NCBI GenBank assembly: GCA_027485815.1
Contig: JAIXQE010000069.1
Coordinates: 1-64,000, forward strand
Direction: 5' to 3'
DNA: 64,000 nt
Source of the DNA: Opitutaceae bacterium
Lineage (GTDB): Bacteria > Verrucomicrobiota > Verrucomicrobiia > Opitutales > Opitutaceae
Shown one piece after another: positions 18,794 to 29,943 of this stretch. The number at the start of each line of letters is the position of its first letter. Within the stretch, counting starts at the first letter, position 1. The notes under the pieces were generated by a model. The model was not told where the DNA came from. It saw nothing but the letters and a program-made list of their open reading frames with translations, and made no database searches. The position numbers and the translations under genes were made by a program.

Positions 18794-19387
18794 TCAGCCG
18801 GCGAGGGCTTGGCGCACGAGGGCCTCCGTCGCCGCCTCTGGCCCAAGCCGACCAGCGGCACGCGTTACCGCCTTCTCCGCCTCCTCGGCCTTGTAGCCGA
18901 GCGCCAGCAGGGCAGCGACGGCGTCCTGGCGCGGAGGCGCGGCGCTGCCGGCGACCGAAACCGAAACCTCTCCGGGCGAGGAAGGTCCCAGCTTCCCGCG
19001 CAGTTCCAAGACGAGACGCTCCGCGGTCTTCTTGCCGATTCCCTGGCACTTCGCGAGTACCGCCACATCGCCCGTGCGAATGGCAGCCTCCAAGTTGGGC
19101 CGCGGGAGCCGACTGAGAAGGGTCAAAGCCAGCTTGGGTCCGACTCCCGACACCTGTTCGATGAGCAGCCGAAAGAAATCCCGGTCCTCCGCCGCAAGGA
19201 AACCATAGAGCGTTTGGGAGTCCTCCCGGTAAACGACACAGGTGTGGAGTCGGACCTTGGCGCCCGGGACGGGCAGTCGCTCCGCCGTGGTGGTGGGCAC
19301 GAGCGCCTCGTAGGTCACCCCCTGAACTTCGATTTCCGCCCGATGGACGGAGCTGGAGGCGAGCGTGCCCGCGAGGGAGGAGATCAT
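18794..19387 (-). CDS. ruvA: Holliday junction branch migration protein RuvA
   Basis: 197 aa; MISSLAGTLASSSVHRAEIEVQGVTYEALVP...LYGFLAAEDRDFFRLLIEQVSGVGPKLALTLLSR...CQGIGKKTAERLVLELRGKL. Confidence 0.95.
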   Translation of the reverse strand: MISSLAGTLASSSVHRAEIEVQGVTYEALVPTTTAERLPVPGAKVRLHTCVVYREDSQTLYGFLAAEDRDFFRLLIEQVSGVGPKLALTLLSRLPRPNLEAAIRTGDVAVLAKCQGIGKKTAERLVLELRGKLGPSSPGEVSVSVAGSAAPPRQDAVAALLALGYKAEEAEKAVTRAAGRLGPEAATEALVRQALAG

Positions 19388-19391
19388 CGGA

Positions 19392-20123
19392 TCATTTCAA
19401 GCCCAGCACGTCCTGCATGTCGTAAAGTCCCGGTGGCTGTGCGACCACCCACCGGGCGGCGCGGATCGCCCCCCGCGCGAAGATGGCCCGATCGGAGGCC
19501 TTGTGCACGAGCTCCAACCGCTCGCCCAGCGCAGCGAAGATCACCGTGTGGTCGCCCACCACGTCACCGCCGCGGAGCGCGTGCACGCCGACCTCACCGC
19601 GCGGCCGGGCGCCGGTGATGCCGTGCCGGCCGTGCCGGAGCGCGTTTTCGTCGCGCCCCCGCTCCTCCAAGATGATCTCGAGGAGGCGGGCGGCGGTGCC
19701 GCTCGGGGCATCCTGCTTGAAGCGATGGTGCATCTCGACCAGCTCGGCATCGTAGTCCTCGCCCATCACCGCGGCCGCCCGGCGAGTAAGGGCGAACAGG
19801 AGGTTGACCCCGACGGAGAAATTGCCGGCCCAGACGCAAGGTACGCGGGCGGCCAACGCCGCCAACTCCCGCCGCTCGGCGGCGGAGTGCCCGGTGGTGC
19901 CGATCACCAGCGGCCGGCCGGCGCGGACCACCGCTTCGATCACGCCGCGCGTGGCGCCATGCACGCTGAAATCGATGACGGCTCCGACCGCGGGCAACGC
20001 GGCCTCGAGGTCGTCTCCGGCGTCCAGGGCCGCGGCGACCGGAAGTGCCGCCTCCGCCGCCGCGGCCAGCAGCGCCTGGCCCATGCGGCCCCGCGCCCCG
20101 TTGATGAGCAGGGAGGGGTTCAT
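19392..20123 (-). CDS. dapB: 4-hydroxy-tetrahydrodipicolinate reductase
   Basis: MNPSLLINGARGRMGQALLAAA; VIDFSVHGATRGV; EMHHRFKQDAPSGTAARLLEI; ATGA overlap with dapA. Confidence 0.95.
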   Translation of the reverse strand: MNPSLLINGARGRMGQALLAAAAEAALPVAAALDAGDDLEAALPAVGAVIDFSVHGATRGVIEAVVRAGRPLVIGTTGHSAAERRELAALAARVPCVWAGNFSVGVNLLFALTRRAAAVMGEDYDAELVEMHHRFKQDAPSGTAARLLEIILEERGRDENALRHGRHGITGARPRGEVGVHALRGGDVVGDHTVIFAALGERLELVHKASDRAIFARGAIRAARWVVAQPPGLYDMQDVLGLK

Positions 20124-21016
20124 CCGCGGAAACGCAGGAGCCCGCCCAGCGCGCCCTCGACCACCCGGACGGATGCGGCGCTCAGGGAGCACAGGGGGGA
20201 GCGCACCTCGGCCGAGGCAATCCTGCCCGAGCGCTTCAGCACGTGCTTTACCGGGACCGGATTCGGTTCCACAAAGAGGGCCCGGAAAGCCGGGTACAAC
20301 CGCCGGTGGAGCCGACTCGCCGCCGCAAAATCATTCGCGCGCGCCAACTTCACCAAGCGCGAGACCTCCCGGGGGAGCACATTCGAGGCCACCGAGATGA
20401 CCCCCTCGGCTCCGACGGCCATGAAAGGCAGCGTCAGGGAGTCGTCACCGCTGAGCACCGTGAGGTCTCGCCCCATGGCCTGCTTCAGTTGGTCGACGCG
20501 ATCCACCGAGCCACCCGCTTCCTTGATCCACGCGACGTGGCGGTAACGAGCGCGCAATCGTGCCACCACGTCGACCCCGATCTCAATTCCGCATCGACCA
20601 GGGATCGAATAGAGGATGATCGGCCGGTCCGTGGCCTCGGCGACCGCACCGAAATGCTGAAAGAGCCCCTCCTGGCTCGGCTTGTTGTAATAGGGCGCCA
20701 CGACCAGCATCGCATTGGCCCCGGCCTCGTGGGCCTGCCGGGTGAACAGGACGGCCTCGCGCGTGGAATTGGAGCCCGTCCCGGCGACCACCGGGATACG
20801 CCCCCGGGCCGCCTCAATGACGGTCCGGATCACCTCGATGTGCTCATCGTAATCGAGGGTGGGGGATTCGCCCGTGGTTCCGACGGGAACCAGGCCATCG
20901 ACCCCGCCCTTTACCTGAAACTCAACCAGGCGACGGAGATCGTCGTGGCAAACGGCCCCATTATCGAAGGGCGTGGCGAGTGCGGTCAGGGTTCCGGTGA
21001 GCGGTCGGGAGGGCAT
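20120..21016 (-). CDS. dapA: 4-hydroxy-tetrahydrodipicolinate synthase
   Basis: GTLTALATPFDNGAV, VPVGTTGESPTLDYDEH, APYYNKPSQEG, IKEAGGSVDRV, LSGDDSLTLPFMAVGAEGVISVASN. Confidence 0.97.
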   Translation of the reverse strand: MPSRPLTGTLTALATPFDNGAVCHDDLRRLVEFQVKGGVDGLVPVGTTGESPTLDYDEHIEVIRTVIEAARGRIPVVAGTGSNSTREAVLFTRQAHEAGANAMLVVAPYYNKPSQEGLFQHFGAVAEATDRPIILYSIPGRCGIEIGVDVVARLRARYRHVAWIKEAGGSVDRVDQLKQAMGRDLTVLSGDDSLTLPFMAVGAEGVISVASNVLPREVSRLVKLARANDFAAASRLHRRLYPAFRALFVEPNPVPVKHVLKRSGRIASAEVRSPLCSLSAASVRVVEGALGGLLRFRG

Positions 21017-21079
21017 GCGGCGCGAGTAAACCTTGCGAGCAAAGCAGCAGCGCCTAACCTGTCGACTTTCCTTTTCGCG

Positions 21080-22192
21080 ATGCCTGACCCCAGCGCCCTC
21101 CCTGCCGACGCCGTCGGGCTCATCCTTGACCTGTTGCGCCAAGCCGTGTCCGCGGGCGCGAGCGACGTCATCCTCAAATCCGGCCGTGTCGCGTGCGTGC
21201 GGGTGGGGGAGGAGCTTCGGCCCTTTGACATGGAGCCCCTGGCGCCCGCGGAACTGGAGTTTTTCGTCCGGCACGCCGCCCCCCCCGACCTCGCGGCGCG
21301 CTGGGACCAGGAATGGCAGGCCGACTTCGCCTACGCGGCGGGACCGCAACGCTTCCGGGTGAACGCCTTCAAGCAACGAGGCACCACCAGCCTGGTCTTC
21401 CGGCACATCAAGGCCGAGGTGCCCCGGTTGGAGGACCTTGGGCTGGGCCGCGCCGAGGAGGTGCTCCGGGGCTTCGCCGGAGCCCGGGAGGGGATCATCC
21501 TCGTGTGCGGCGCCACGGGCACCGGCAAGAGCACGACCCTGGCCGCGATTATCGATGCCATCAATCGGCAGCGCCCCTGCCACATCGTCACGCTGGAGGA
21601 TCCGATCGAGTACGCCTTTGTGGACGACCGCGCCGTGGTGCAGCAGCGGGAGATCGGGCTCGATGTCTCCTCGTATCGCGCGGGCCTGCAGGCGGTGCTG
21701 CGCCAGAGCCCCGATGTGATCCTCGTCGGCGAGTTGCGCGATCGGGAGACCCTGGAGGTGGCGATGACCGCAGCGGAGACGGGGCATTTGGTCCTCACGA
21801 CCCTTCACGCCGGCACCGCCATCCAAGCGCTGGCGCGGCTCGTGGAATTTTTCCCGTTGGAGGAGGCGGCGACCGCTCGCCGGGCCGTCGCGGCGGCGCT
21901 GCGCGGGGTGTTCTGCCAGAAGTTGGTGCCGCGCAGCGATGGCCGGGGCCGCGTCCCGGCGACGGAAGCGCTCGGCATCGACGCCACCGCCCGCGGACTG
22001 TTGGCGGAGGGACATCTGGACAAGGTCCAGGCGCTGCTCGACGGCGGGGCCGACGCGGCAAACTGGTGCTTCAACCGCGATCTCTACCGCTTGTGGAAGG
22101 AAGGTCTGGTCGCGAAGGCCGACGCGCTCCGGTTCTCGCCCAATTCGCCCCAGTTGGAGATGAACCTGCGCGGCATTTTCGTCCGCGGGTGA
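21080..22192 (+). CDS. PilT/GspE-superfamily secretion ATPase
   Basis: Walker A GATGTGKST; IVTLEDPIEY; LRQSPDVILVGELRDRETLEVAMTAAETGHLVLTTLHAGTA. Confidence 0.9.
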   Translation: MPDPSALPADAVGLILDLLRQAVSAGASDVILKSGRVACVRVGEELRPFDMEPLAPAELEFFVRHAAPPDLAARWDQEWQADFAYAAGPQRFRVNAFKQRGTTSLVFRHIKAEVPRLEDLGLGRAEEVLRGFAGAREGIILVCGATGTGKSTTLAAIIDAINRQRPCHIVTLEDPIEYAFVDDRAVVQQREIGLDVSSYRAGLQAVLRQSPDVILVGELRDRETLEVAMTAAETGHLVLTTLHAGTAIQALARLVEFFPLEEAATARRAVAAALRGVFCQKLVPRSDGRGRVPATEALGIDATARGLLAEGHLDKVQALLDGGADAANWCFNRDLYRLWKEGLVAKADALRFSPNSPQLEMNLRGIFVRG

Positions 22193-22266
22193 CGCTCGCG
22201 GAGCACCGAACCCGCTTTCGGGCTTGGATTCGCGGCGCAGGGGCCTTTGTGTGACCGGCTTCCCTT

Positions 22267-23178
22267 ATGGCACTGGCACTTCTCTTCGCCGGACAGGGAG
22301 CACAGAAGGTCGGCATGGGCCGCTCCCTGCGCTCCGCATCCCCGGCCGCCCGGGCGCTCTACGCCGAGGCGGACGGAATTCTGGGCTGGGACCTGTCGCG
22401 GATCTCCGAGGAGGGACCGGAAGCGGAGTTGACCGAGACCCGGATCTGCCAGCCGGCGCTTTACGTGCACGGCCTGGCGATGCTGGCGGCCCTGCGCGAG
22501 GCCGGGCGGCTGCCCCCGGAGGAGCCCGAGGCCGTGCTCGGCCTCAGCCTCGGGGAACTCACGGCGTGTGCCGCCGCGGGGGTGTTCGATTTCGCCACGG
22601 GGCTGCGGATCGTCGCGGAACGGGGCCGACTGATGCAGGAAGCGTGTGCGGCGAGCGCCGGATCGATGGCGGCGGTAATCGGGGAGGAGCGGGAACGGGT
22701 GATCGAGCTTTGCCGGGAGTGCGGGATTGAGGCGGCGAACTTCAACGCCCCGGGGCAGATCATCATCTCCGGGGAGCGGGACAGGGTGGCCGCGGCCGTG
22801 GAGGCCGGACGCGCGCGGGGAATGAAGCGGGTCCTCCCGCTGAACGTCGCCGGCGCCTACCATTCCCGTCTGATGGAGCCCGCTCGGGAGGCGTTTGCCC
22901 GGTTCCTGGAGCCGCAGGCTTTCGCGGCGCCGCGTTGCACCCTTTACTCCAACACGTCGAGCCGGGCGATTTCCGATCCCGCGGCGATCAAATCGGCCCT
23001 CATCCGTCAGGTGGTCTCGCCGGTGCTCTGGGAGGACTGCGTCCGCGCCGCGGTTGCGGCTGGGTCGACCGAATTGTGGGAGTTGGGACCGGGCGGAGTC
23101 CTGGCGGGCCTCGCCCGCCGGACGGACAAGACCTGGAAGGTCTGCAGCTTTGCCGAATCCGCCGACCTTGCCGCCTGA
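22267..23178 (+). CDS. fabD: malonyl-CoA:ACP S-malonyltransferase
   Basis: LALLFAGQGAQKVGMG; GLSLGELTACAAAGVFDF; LPLNVAGAYHSRLM. Confidence 0.95.
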   Translation: MALALLFAGQGAQKVGMGRSLRSASPAARALYAEADGILGWDLSRISEEGPEAELTETRICQPALYVHGLAMLAALREAGRLPPEEPEAVLGLSLGELTACAAAGVFDFATGLRIVAERGRLMQEACAASAGSMAAVIGEERERVIELCRECGIEAANFNAPGQIIISGERDRVAAAVEAGRARGMKRVLPLNVAGAYHSRLMEPAREAFARFLEPQAFAAPRCTLYSNTSSRAISDPAAIKSALIRQVVSPVLWEDCVRAAVAAGSTELWELGPGGVLAGLARRTDKTWKVCSFAESADLAA

Positions 23179-23179
23179 C

Positions 23180-24979
<1,800 letters not shown>

Positions 24980-24986
24980 CGCCCGT

Positions 24987-26264
24987 ATGTTCGGATTCCT
25001 AAAGTCGGCGGACCGCAAGATGCGCGAGAACGCGGCCGACTGGCTCGAGATCGCCGACAAGGTCTGGCACTACCGCCGCGATGTGCTGGGTGCCACGGAG
25101 CTCGCGGAACTCGAGGCGCGCACCGCCTCGTTGCGGGCGGAGGTCAAGGCCCGGGCCGGGGCGGAGAAGCTGCAGCTGGGGATTGAGCACCTGGAGGAGA
25201 ACCTGCGCCGCACCGGCGGCGCGATCTATCCTAAGACCACGATCGGGGACAACGTGGAGTTCTTCCTCGTGGCGGCCCTGGTCATCCTCGGCCTGCGGAC
25301 CTACGTCGTTCAGCCGTTCAAGATTCCGACGAATTCGATGTGGCCGACCTACAACGGGATGACGCCCGAGGCGTTTACCCGGAGCGAGGACGAGCCGGGC
25401 CTGCTCGCGAAGGCCGCGCGTTTCGTCGCCTTCGGCGCCCAACCCGTGCGGGTGGACGCGCCGGCGAGCGGCGAGGTCCTGATCCCCGTGGCGGGCAACG
25501 GCGGGGGCAGACTCACGCTTCCGTACCGTGAGGTCGCCGGTCGGTCGTGGCTCATCCTGCCGGCGACCCTCAAGGAATACACGTTGGTCGTGGGTGAACG
25601 GCCGGTCACCGTGCGCGTGCCGCAGGATTTCGACTTTGAGTGGGCCGTTCGCGACTGCTTCTTCCCGAACGAGCGCCCCTCGCACGAGCCAGGTGGCGTC
25701 GATCTGGCGCGGGTGCTCGCACGCCAGAGCGCGGCGGATACTGGCCGGGGGCGCTTCCTGCGCACGGGTCGGAACGTGAAGGCGGGCGAGCGGGTGATGG
25801 CGTTCGATATCCTCACCGGTGACCAACTGTTTGTGGACCGGATGAGTTATCATTTCGTGGCCCCGGCGGTCGGCAGTGGCTTTGTGTTCCGGACCGGCAA
25901 CATCGAGGGTCTCGCGAGATCCTACGGGGACCAGTACTACATCAAACGACTGGTGGGTGTTCCGGGGGACACGCTGGAAATCAAGGGATTCGAGCTGCAT
26001 CGGAATGGTGCGCCGATCACGGGTGCACCGGTGTTTGCCGGTAACGCGCGACAGGAGGGAAACCACGTGGGTTACCGCTACGAGGGCCTGATGCGGCCCG
26101 GGAGTCAGGTGAAGGTGGGCGCCGCGGAGTACTTTGCCTTGGGTGATAATTCGGCTAACAGCCTCGATGGCCGGTACTGGGGCACGGTGCCGGCGCGCGA
26201 CGTCGTTGGGCGCCCGATTTTGGTTTATTTCCCGTTCACGCGGCACTGGGGTCCGGCGCAGTGA
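24987..26264 (+). CDS. lepB: signal peptidase I (S26A) with enlarged catalytic domain
   Basis: PFKIPTNSMWPT (Ser box), DQYYIKRLVGVPGDTLEI (Lys box), FALGDNSANSLDGRYWGTVP. Confidence 0.93.
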   Translation: MFGFLKSADRKMRENAADWLEIADKVWHYRRDVLGATELAELEARTASLRAEVKARAGAEKLQLGIEHLEENLRRTGGAIYPKTTIGDNVEFFLVAALVILGLRTYVVQPFKIPTNSMWPTYNGMTPEAFTRSEDEPGLLAKAARFVAFGAQPVRVDAPASGEVLIPVAGNGGGRLTLPYREVAGRSWLILPATLKEYTLVVGERPVTVRVPQDFDFEWAVRDCFFPNERPSHEPGGVDLARVLARQSAADTGRGRFLRTGRNVKAGERVMAFDILTGDQLFVDRMSYHFVAPAVGSGFVFRTGNIEGLARSYGDQYYIKRLVGVPGDTLEIKGFELHRNGAPITGAPVFAGNARQEGNHVGYRYEGLMRPGSQVKVGAAEYFALGDNSANSLDGRYWGTVPARDVVGRPILVYFPFTRHWGPAQ

Positions 26265-26357
26265 GCCCCGTGGCTGACTGCACTCGCGCGCCACAATCCA
26301 TATTATGTTAAGCTAGGATCGGCCGGGATCCGGTCCCCGCCCTCCGTCCTTCCCCCG

Positions 26358-27926
26358 ATGGCTCTCCGTTCCCCGGCTCCCTTGCTTACTTGGCTCGACC
26401 ATCGCGCGGCTGGGCTTCTGCTCCATCCCACCTCGTTGCCCGGGGCCCAAGGGGTCGGTACCCTCGGCGCGTCCGTCGAGGGTTTACTCCGCTTCCTGCA
26501 GGCTTCGGGACTGCGGTACTGGCAGATGTGCCCTCTTGGTCCCACGGGCTTCGGCGACTCGCCCTATCAGTGCTTCAGCTCCTTTGCCGGAAATCCGTAC
26601 CTGATCGATCTGCTGCCCCTTCGTGACGCGGGTTGGCTGTCCGACTCCGAGCTCGAACCGCTGCGCGAGCTCCCCGAAACCGCAGTTGATTTCGGGGCCC
26701 TCTATCAGCGCAAGCTCCCGCTCCTGTTCCAGGTGTTTGAACGCTGGCGCCAACAAGGACGGCCGCCGCTGGCCGGCGGATCCTTTGCGTCCTTCCGGCG
26801 CCAGCAGGCCTCTTGGCTCGAAGCCTACGTCCTGTTCTCGGCGCTGAAGGAGGACCAAGGGGGGCGTCCGTGGTGGGAATGGCCGCGGGACCTCCGCTCC
26901 TTTGCCGCGGCCCAAGAGACCTCCGCCCGCCACCGTCTCGAATCGCGGATGGAGGCGCACGCATTCCTCCAGTACCTCTTCTCCAGCCAATGGCGGCGCG
27001 TCCGCGCGCAGGCGGCGGCGGCGGGCATCGAGATCATCGGGGATATCCCGATCTTCACCGCCCTCGACAGCGCGGACGTCTGGGCCCACCCCGAATTGTT
27101 CCAACTGGACCCGCGTACGTCCCGCCCGACCGCGGTGGCGGGAGTCCCGCCGGACTATTTCTCCGCCGATGGCCAGCTCTGGGGCAACCCACTCTACGAT
27201 TGGCCCGCCCACGCGGCGACCGGCTACGGGTGGTGGCTGGACCGGTTGCGTGCCGCCTTCGCCCTGGCGGACGTGGTGCGGATCGATCACTTCCGCGGCT
27301 TCGAAGCCTATTGGTCCGTTCCCGCCGGCGCGGCCACCGCGCGGACGGGGCGCTGGATCCAAGGGCCAGGACTTCCCTTCTTCTCCGCCGTGCAGGCGGC
27401 CATCCCCGGGGCGCGACTGATCGCCGAGGACCTCGGGCTGCTCACGCCGGAAACCACCGCCCTGCGGGAAGCCACGGGCCTGCCCGGGATGGCGGTGCTA
27501 CAGTTCGCCTTCGGCGGGAGCGCCACGAACCCTTATCTGCCGCATAATCTCCGGCCGAACTGCGTGATCTATCCCGGAACTCACGATAACGACACGGCGC
27601 TCGGCTGGTACCAGACGGCCGATGAATCCGTCCGCGACCACGTGCGACGTTACCTGCGGGTGAGTGGCCGCGAAATCGGCTGGGACCTGATCCGCTCCGC
27701 GTACGCCTCGGTGGCGGGCCTCGTTGTGATTCCTCTGCAGGACTTGCTGAGCCTGGGTTCGGAGGGCCGGTTCAACACGCCCGGCCAGGCGGCGGGCAAC
27801 TGGGGCTGGCGCTACCGGGCGGAGCAACTCGAACGCCTGCAGCGTGATTCCGCGGGATACCTGCGGGAATTGGCCGAGCTCCACGGTCGCTTGCGAGCCG
27901 ACCCCGCAAAAGCGGCCCGCAAATAA
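26358..27926 (+). CDS. malQ: 4-alpha-glucanotransferase (amylomaltase)
   Basis: GLLLHPTSLPGAQGVGTLG; IEIIGDIPIFTALDSADVWAHPELF; VRIDHFRGFEAYWSVPAGA; IAEDLGLLTPE; YPGTHDNDTALGWY. Confidence 0.96.
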   Translation: MALRSPAPLLTWLDHRAAGLLLHPTSLPGAQGVGTLGASVEGLLRFLQASGLRYWQMCPLGPTGFGDSPYQCFSSFAGNPYLIDLLPLRDAGWLSDSELEPLRELPETAVDFGALYQRKLPLLFQVFERWRQQGRPPLAGGSFASFRRQQASWLEAYVLFSALKEDQGGRPWWEWPRDLRSFAAAQETSARHRLESRMEAHAFLQYLFSSQWRRVRAQAAAAGIEIIGDIPIFTALDSADVWAHPELFQLDPRTSRPTAVAGVPPDYFSADGQLWGNPLYDWPAHAATGYGWWLDRLRAAFALADVVRIDHFRGFEAYWSVPAGAATARTGRWIQGPGLPFFSAVQAAIPGARLIAEDLGLLTPETTALREATGLPGMAVLQFAFGGSATNPYLPHNLRPNCVIYPGTHDNDTALGWYQTADESVRDHVRRYLRVSGREIGWDLIRSAYASVAGLVVIPLQDLLSLGSEGRFNTPGQAAGNWGWRYRAEQLERLQRDSAGYLRELAELHGRLRADPAKAARK

Positions 27927-28011
27927 CTCCAGTTCGTTCGCGGGATCCCCGGTCCTCTGCGAGCTTGCCGGTGCCTGCGGTTCGCCCGAGACTCTGGTCC
28001 CCCCCTCCCCG

Positions 28012-29238
28012 ATGCACCGCTCCTCGATGCTTTTGGTCTCGGTCGTCCTCCTCGCTTCCGTCGCGCACTCCATGGCCGGTGACTGGCCCGGGTGGCGGGG
28101 GCCCACTGCCGATGGCCAAGCCGCCGCCGGCCAGAAGCCACCGCTTGAGTGGAGCGAATCCGCCGGGATCCGCTGGAAGACCCCGCTGCGCGGCCGGGGT
28201 CACAGTTCCCCCACCGTGGTGGGAAATCGAATCTACCTGACGACCGCGACCGCGGACGAACAGGCCGTGCTATGCCTGGATCGGGCGACGGGGCTAATCC
28301 TCTGGGACGCGGTGGTGCACCGCGGCCAGGTCGATGCGGGCAATCACCGGCTCTCGAATCCCGCGGCCGGCTCAGTGGCGTGGGATGGCGAGCGGTTGTT
28401 CGTGAATTTTCCAAACGCCAAGGGCATCCATACCTCGGCGCTGAGCCCGGAAGGAAAATTGCTCTGGCAGACCCGGATCGCTGACTTCGTGATGCATCAG
28501 GGCTTCGGTTCCTCTCCGGTGGTATTCGGCAGCACCCTGCTGGTGAGTGCGGACCATCGGGGCGGCGGGAAGGTGCTCGCCCTCGATCGCGGGACCGGCC
28601 GGGTCATCTGGTCACAGGACCGGCCCAAGATCGCCAACTACACCAGCCCGGCGGTGCTTCAGGCCGCAGGACGCACGCAGGTGGTCCTCGGCGGCTGCAA
28701 CCTGGTGTCCGCCTTCGATCCCCAGACCGGTCGCAAACTATGGGAGATCGAGGGGGCGACCGAGGAGTGCGTCACCACCGCGGTGACCGATGGGCGGCGC
28801 GTGTTCGTCAGCGGCGGCTACCCGCGCAACAACGTCACGGCGGTGGAGGCGGATGGTTCCGGCCGGATCGCGTGGCAGAACTCCACGCGCGTTTACGTGC
28901 CTTCGATGCTCGTGAGCGCGGGCCACGTCTACGCGGTGCTGGACGCGGGTCAGGTCGTCTGCTGGCGCTCGGACACCGGTGTGGAGCTCTGGCGCGAGAA
29001 GGTGGACCGCGACTTCTATGGATCACCCGTGATGCTGGAGAACCGGATCTACGTGACGAACCTGCGGGGCGTGACGTTTGTCGTCGAGGTCTCGCCGGGG
29101 GGCGCGAAGGTGCTGGCGCAAAACAAGCTCGGCGATGAGGCACTCGCCTCCCCGGCAATCGCCGGGGGGAGGATTTACCTGCGGAGCGCGAAGACGACCC
29201 CGGAGCGACAGGACTTCCTCTGGTGCATCGGTGAGTAG
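28012..29238 (+). CDS. secreted PQQ-like beta-propeller repeat protein
   Basis: Signal peptide; DWPGWRGPTADG; repeats such as ALDRGTGRVIWSQDRPK. Confidence 0.9.
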   Translation: MHRSSMLLVSVVLLASVAHSMAGDWPGWRGPTADGQAAAGQKPPLEWSESAGIRWKTPLRGRGHSSPTVVGNRIYLTTATADEQAVLCLDRATGLILWDAVVHRGQVDAGNHRLSNPAAGSVAWDGERLFVNFPNAKGIHTSALSPEGKLLWQTRIADFVMHQGFGSSPVVFGSTLLVSADHRGGGKVLALDRGTGRVIWSQDRPKIANYTSPAVLQAAGRTQVVLGGCNLVSAFDPQTGRKLWEIEGATEECVTTAVTDGRRVFVSGGYPRNNVTAVEADGSGRIAWQNSTRVYVPSMLVSAGHVYAVLDAGQVVCWRSDTGVELWREKVDRDFYGSPVMLENRIYVTNLRGVTFVVEVSPGGAKVLAQNKLGDEALASPAIAGGRIYLRSAKTTPERQDFLWCIGE

Positions 29239-29268
29239 GAGCGGGCGCCGCAACCGAAGCGCCCCGCC

Positions 29269-29889
29269 CTACCCCTCCCGGACGAATGCCTCCGGGCGGC
29301 GCGCCGCGTTTTGAGCTTGGTGGAGCAGCCAGCCGAGGCCGGCGCCAAAGCCAAGCCCGTGACCGAGACCCCAGAGGAGTCGTCCATGAACCCCGCCGAC
29401 CAGCGCATGCAGGTCGTCTCCGAGGGTGTAACCCAGGGTGTGTAGCGCGAGCAGCACGAGGGCGGCGGGAACCCAGGGACCGCGGGCGGCGAAGGCGCGC
29501 CAGTGCAGCCAGGCGAGCCAGCCAAGCCCGAGCACTGAGCCGTGGAAATCGGCGTGGTAACGCCCACGCAGGCCGAACCAGCAGAGGCACCAGAGGGCGG
29601 CGTAACCCGCAAATCCAAGGGTGAACAGGCCGAGATAACGGATCCGGCCGGACGGCGGCACGAGCCGGGCCAGGATCGCCCCGCTGGCACCCAGATACAC
29701 CGCTGCGATGGATGCGTAGAGCATCCCCGTTCCGGCGACCAAGCGGAAGGCCCAGACGGAATAGGCGGCTAGGCTGACCACCGCGAAGCCGAGCGCCCCC
29801 CAGAGCACGGAGCGAGCCGCGGAGGGAACGGGGGGCAGCGCACCCTCAGCGGCGCGCAGCCGATCCGGTGTCAGGCCGAAACACTTCAT
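29269..29889 (-). CDS. polytopic membrane protein of unknown function
   Basis: 206 aa, several hydrophobic segments; HADFHGS and GDDLHALVGGVHGRLLWGLGHGLGFGAGLGWLLH. Confidence 0.75.
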   Translation of the reverse strand: MKCFGLTPDRLRAAEGALPPVPSAARSVLWGALGFAVVSLAAYSVWAFRLVAGTGMLYASIAAVYLGASGAILARLVPPSGRIRYLGLFTLGFAGYAALWCLCWFGLRGRYHADFHGSVLGLGWLAWLHWRAFAARGPWVPAALVLLALHTLGYTLGDDLHALVGGVHGRLLWGLGHGLGFGAGLGWLLHQAQNAARRPEAFVREG

Positions 29890-29943
29890 CGGGAGGCAGG
29901 CTGCACGGGGCCCGGCGCCGGCTCAAGGGGATCTTCGCCCTTG

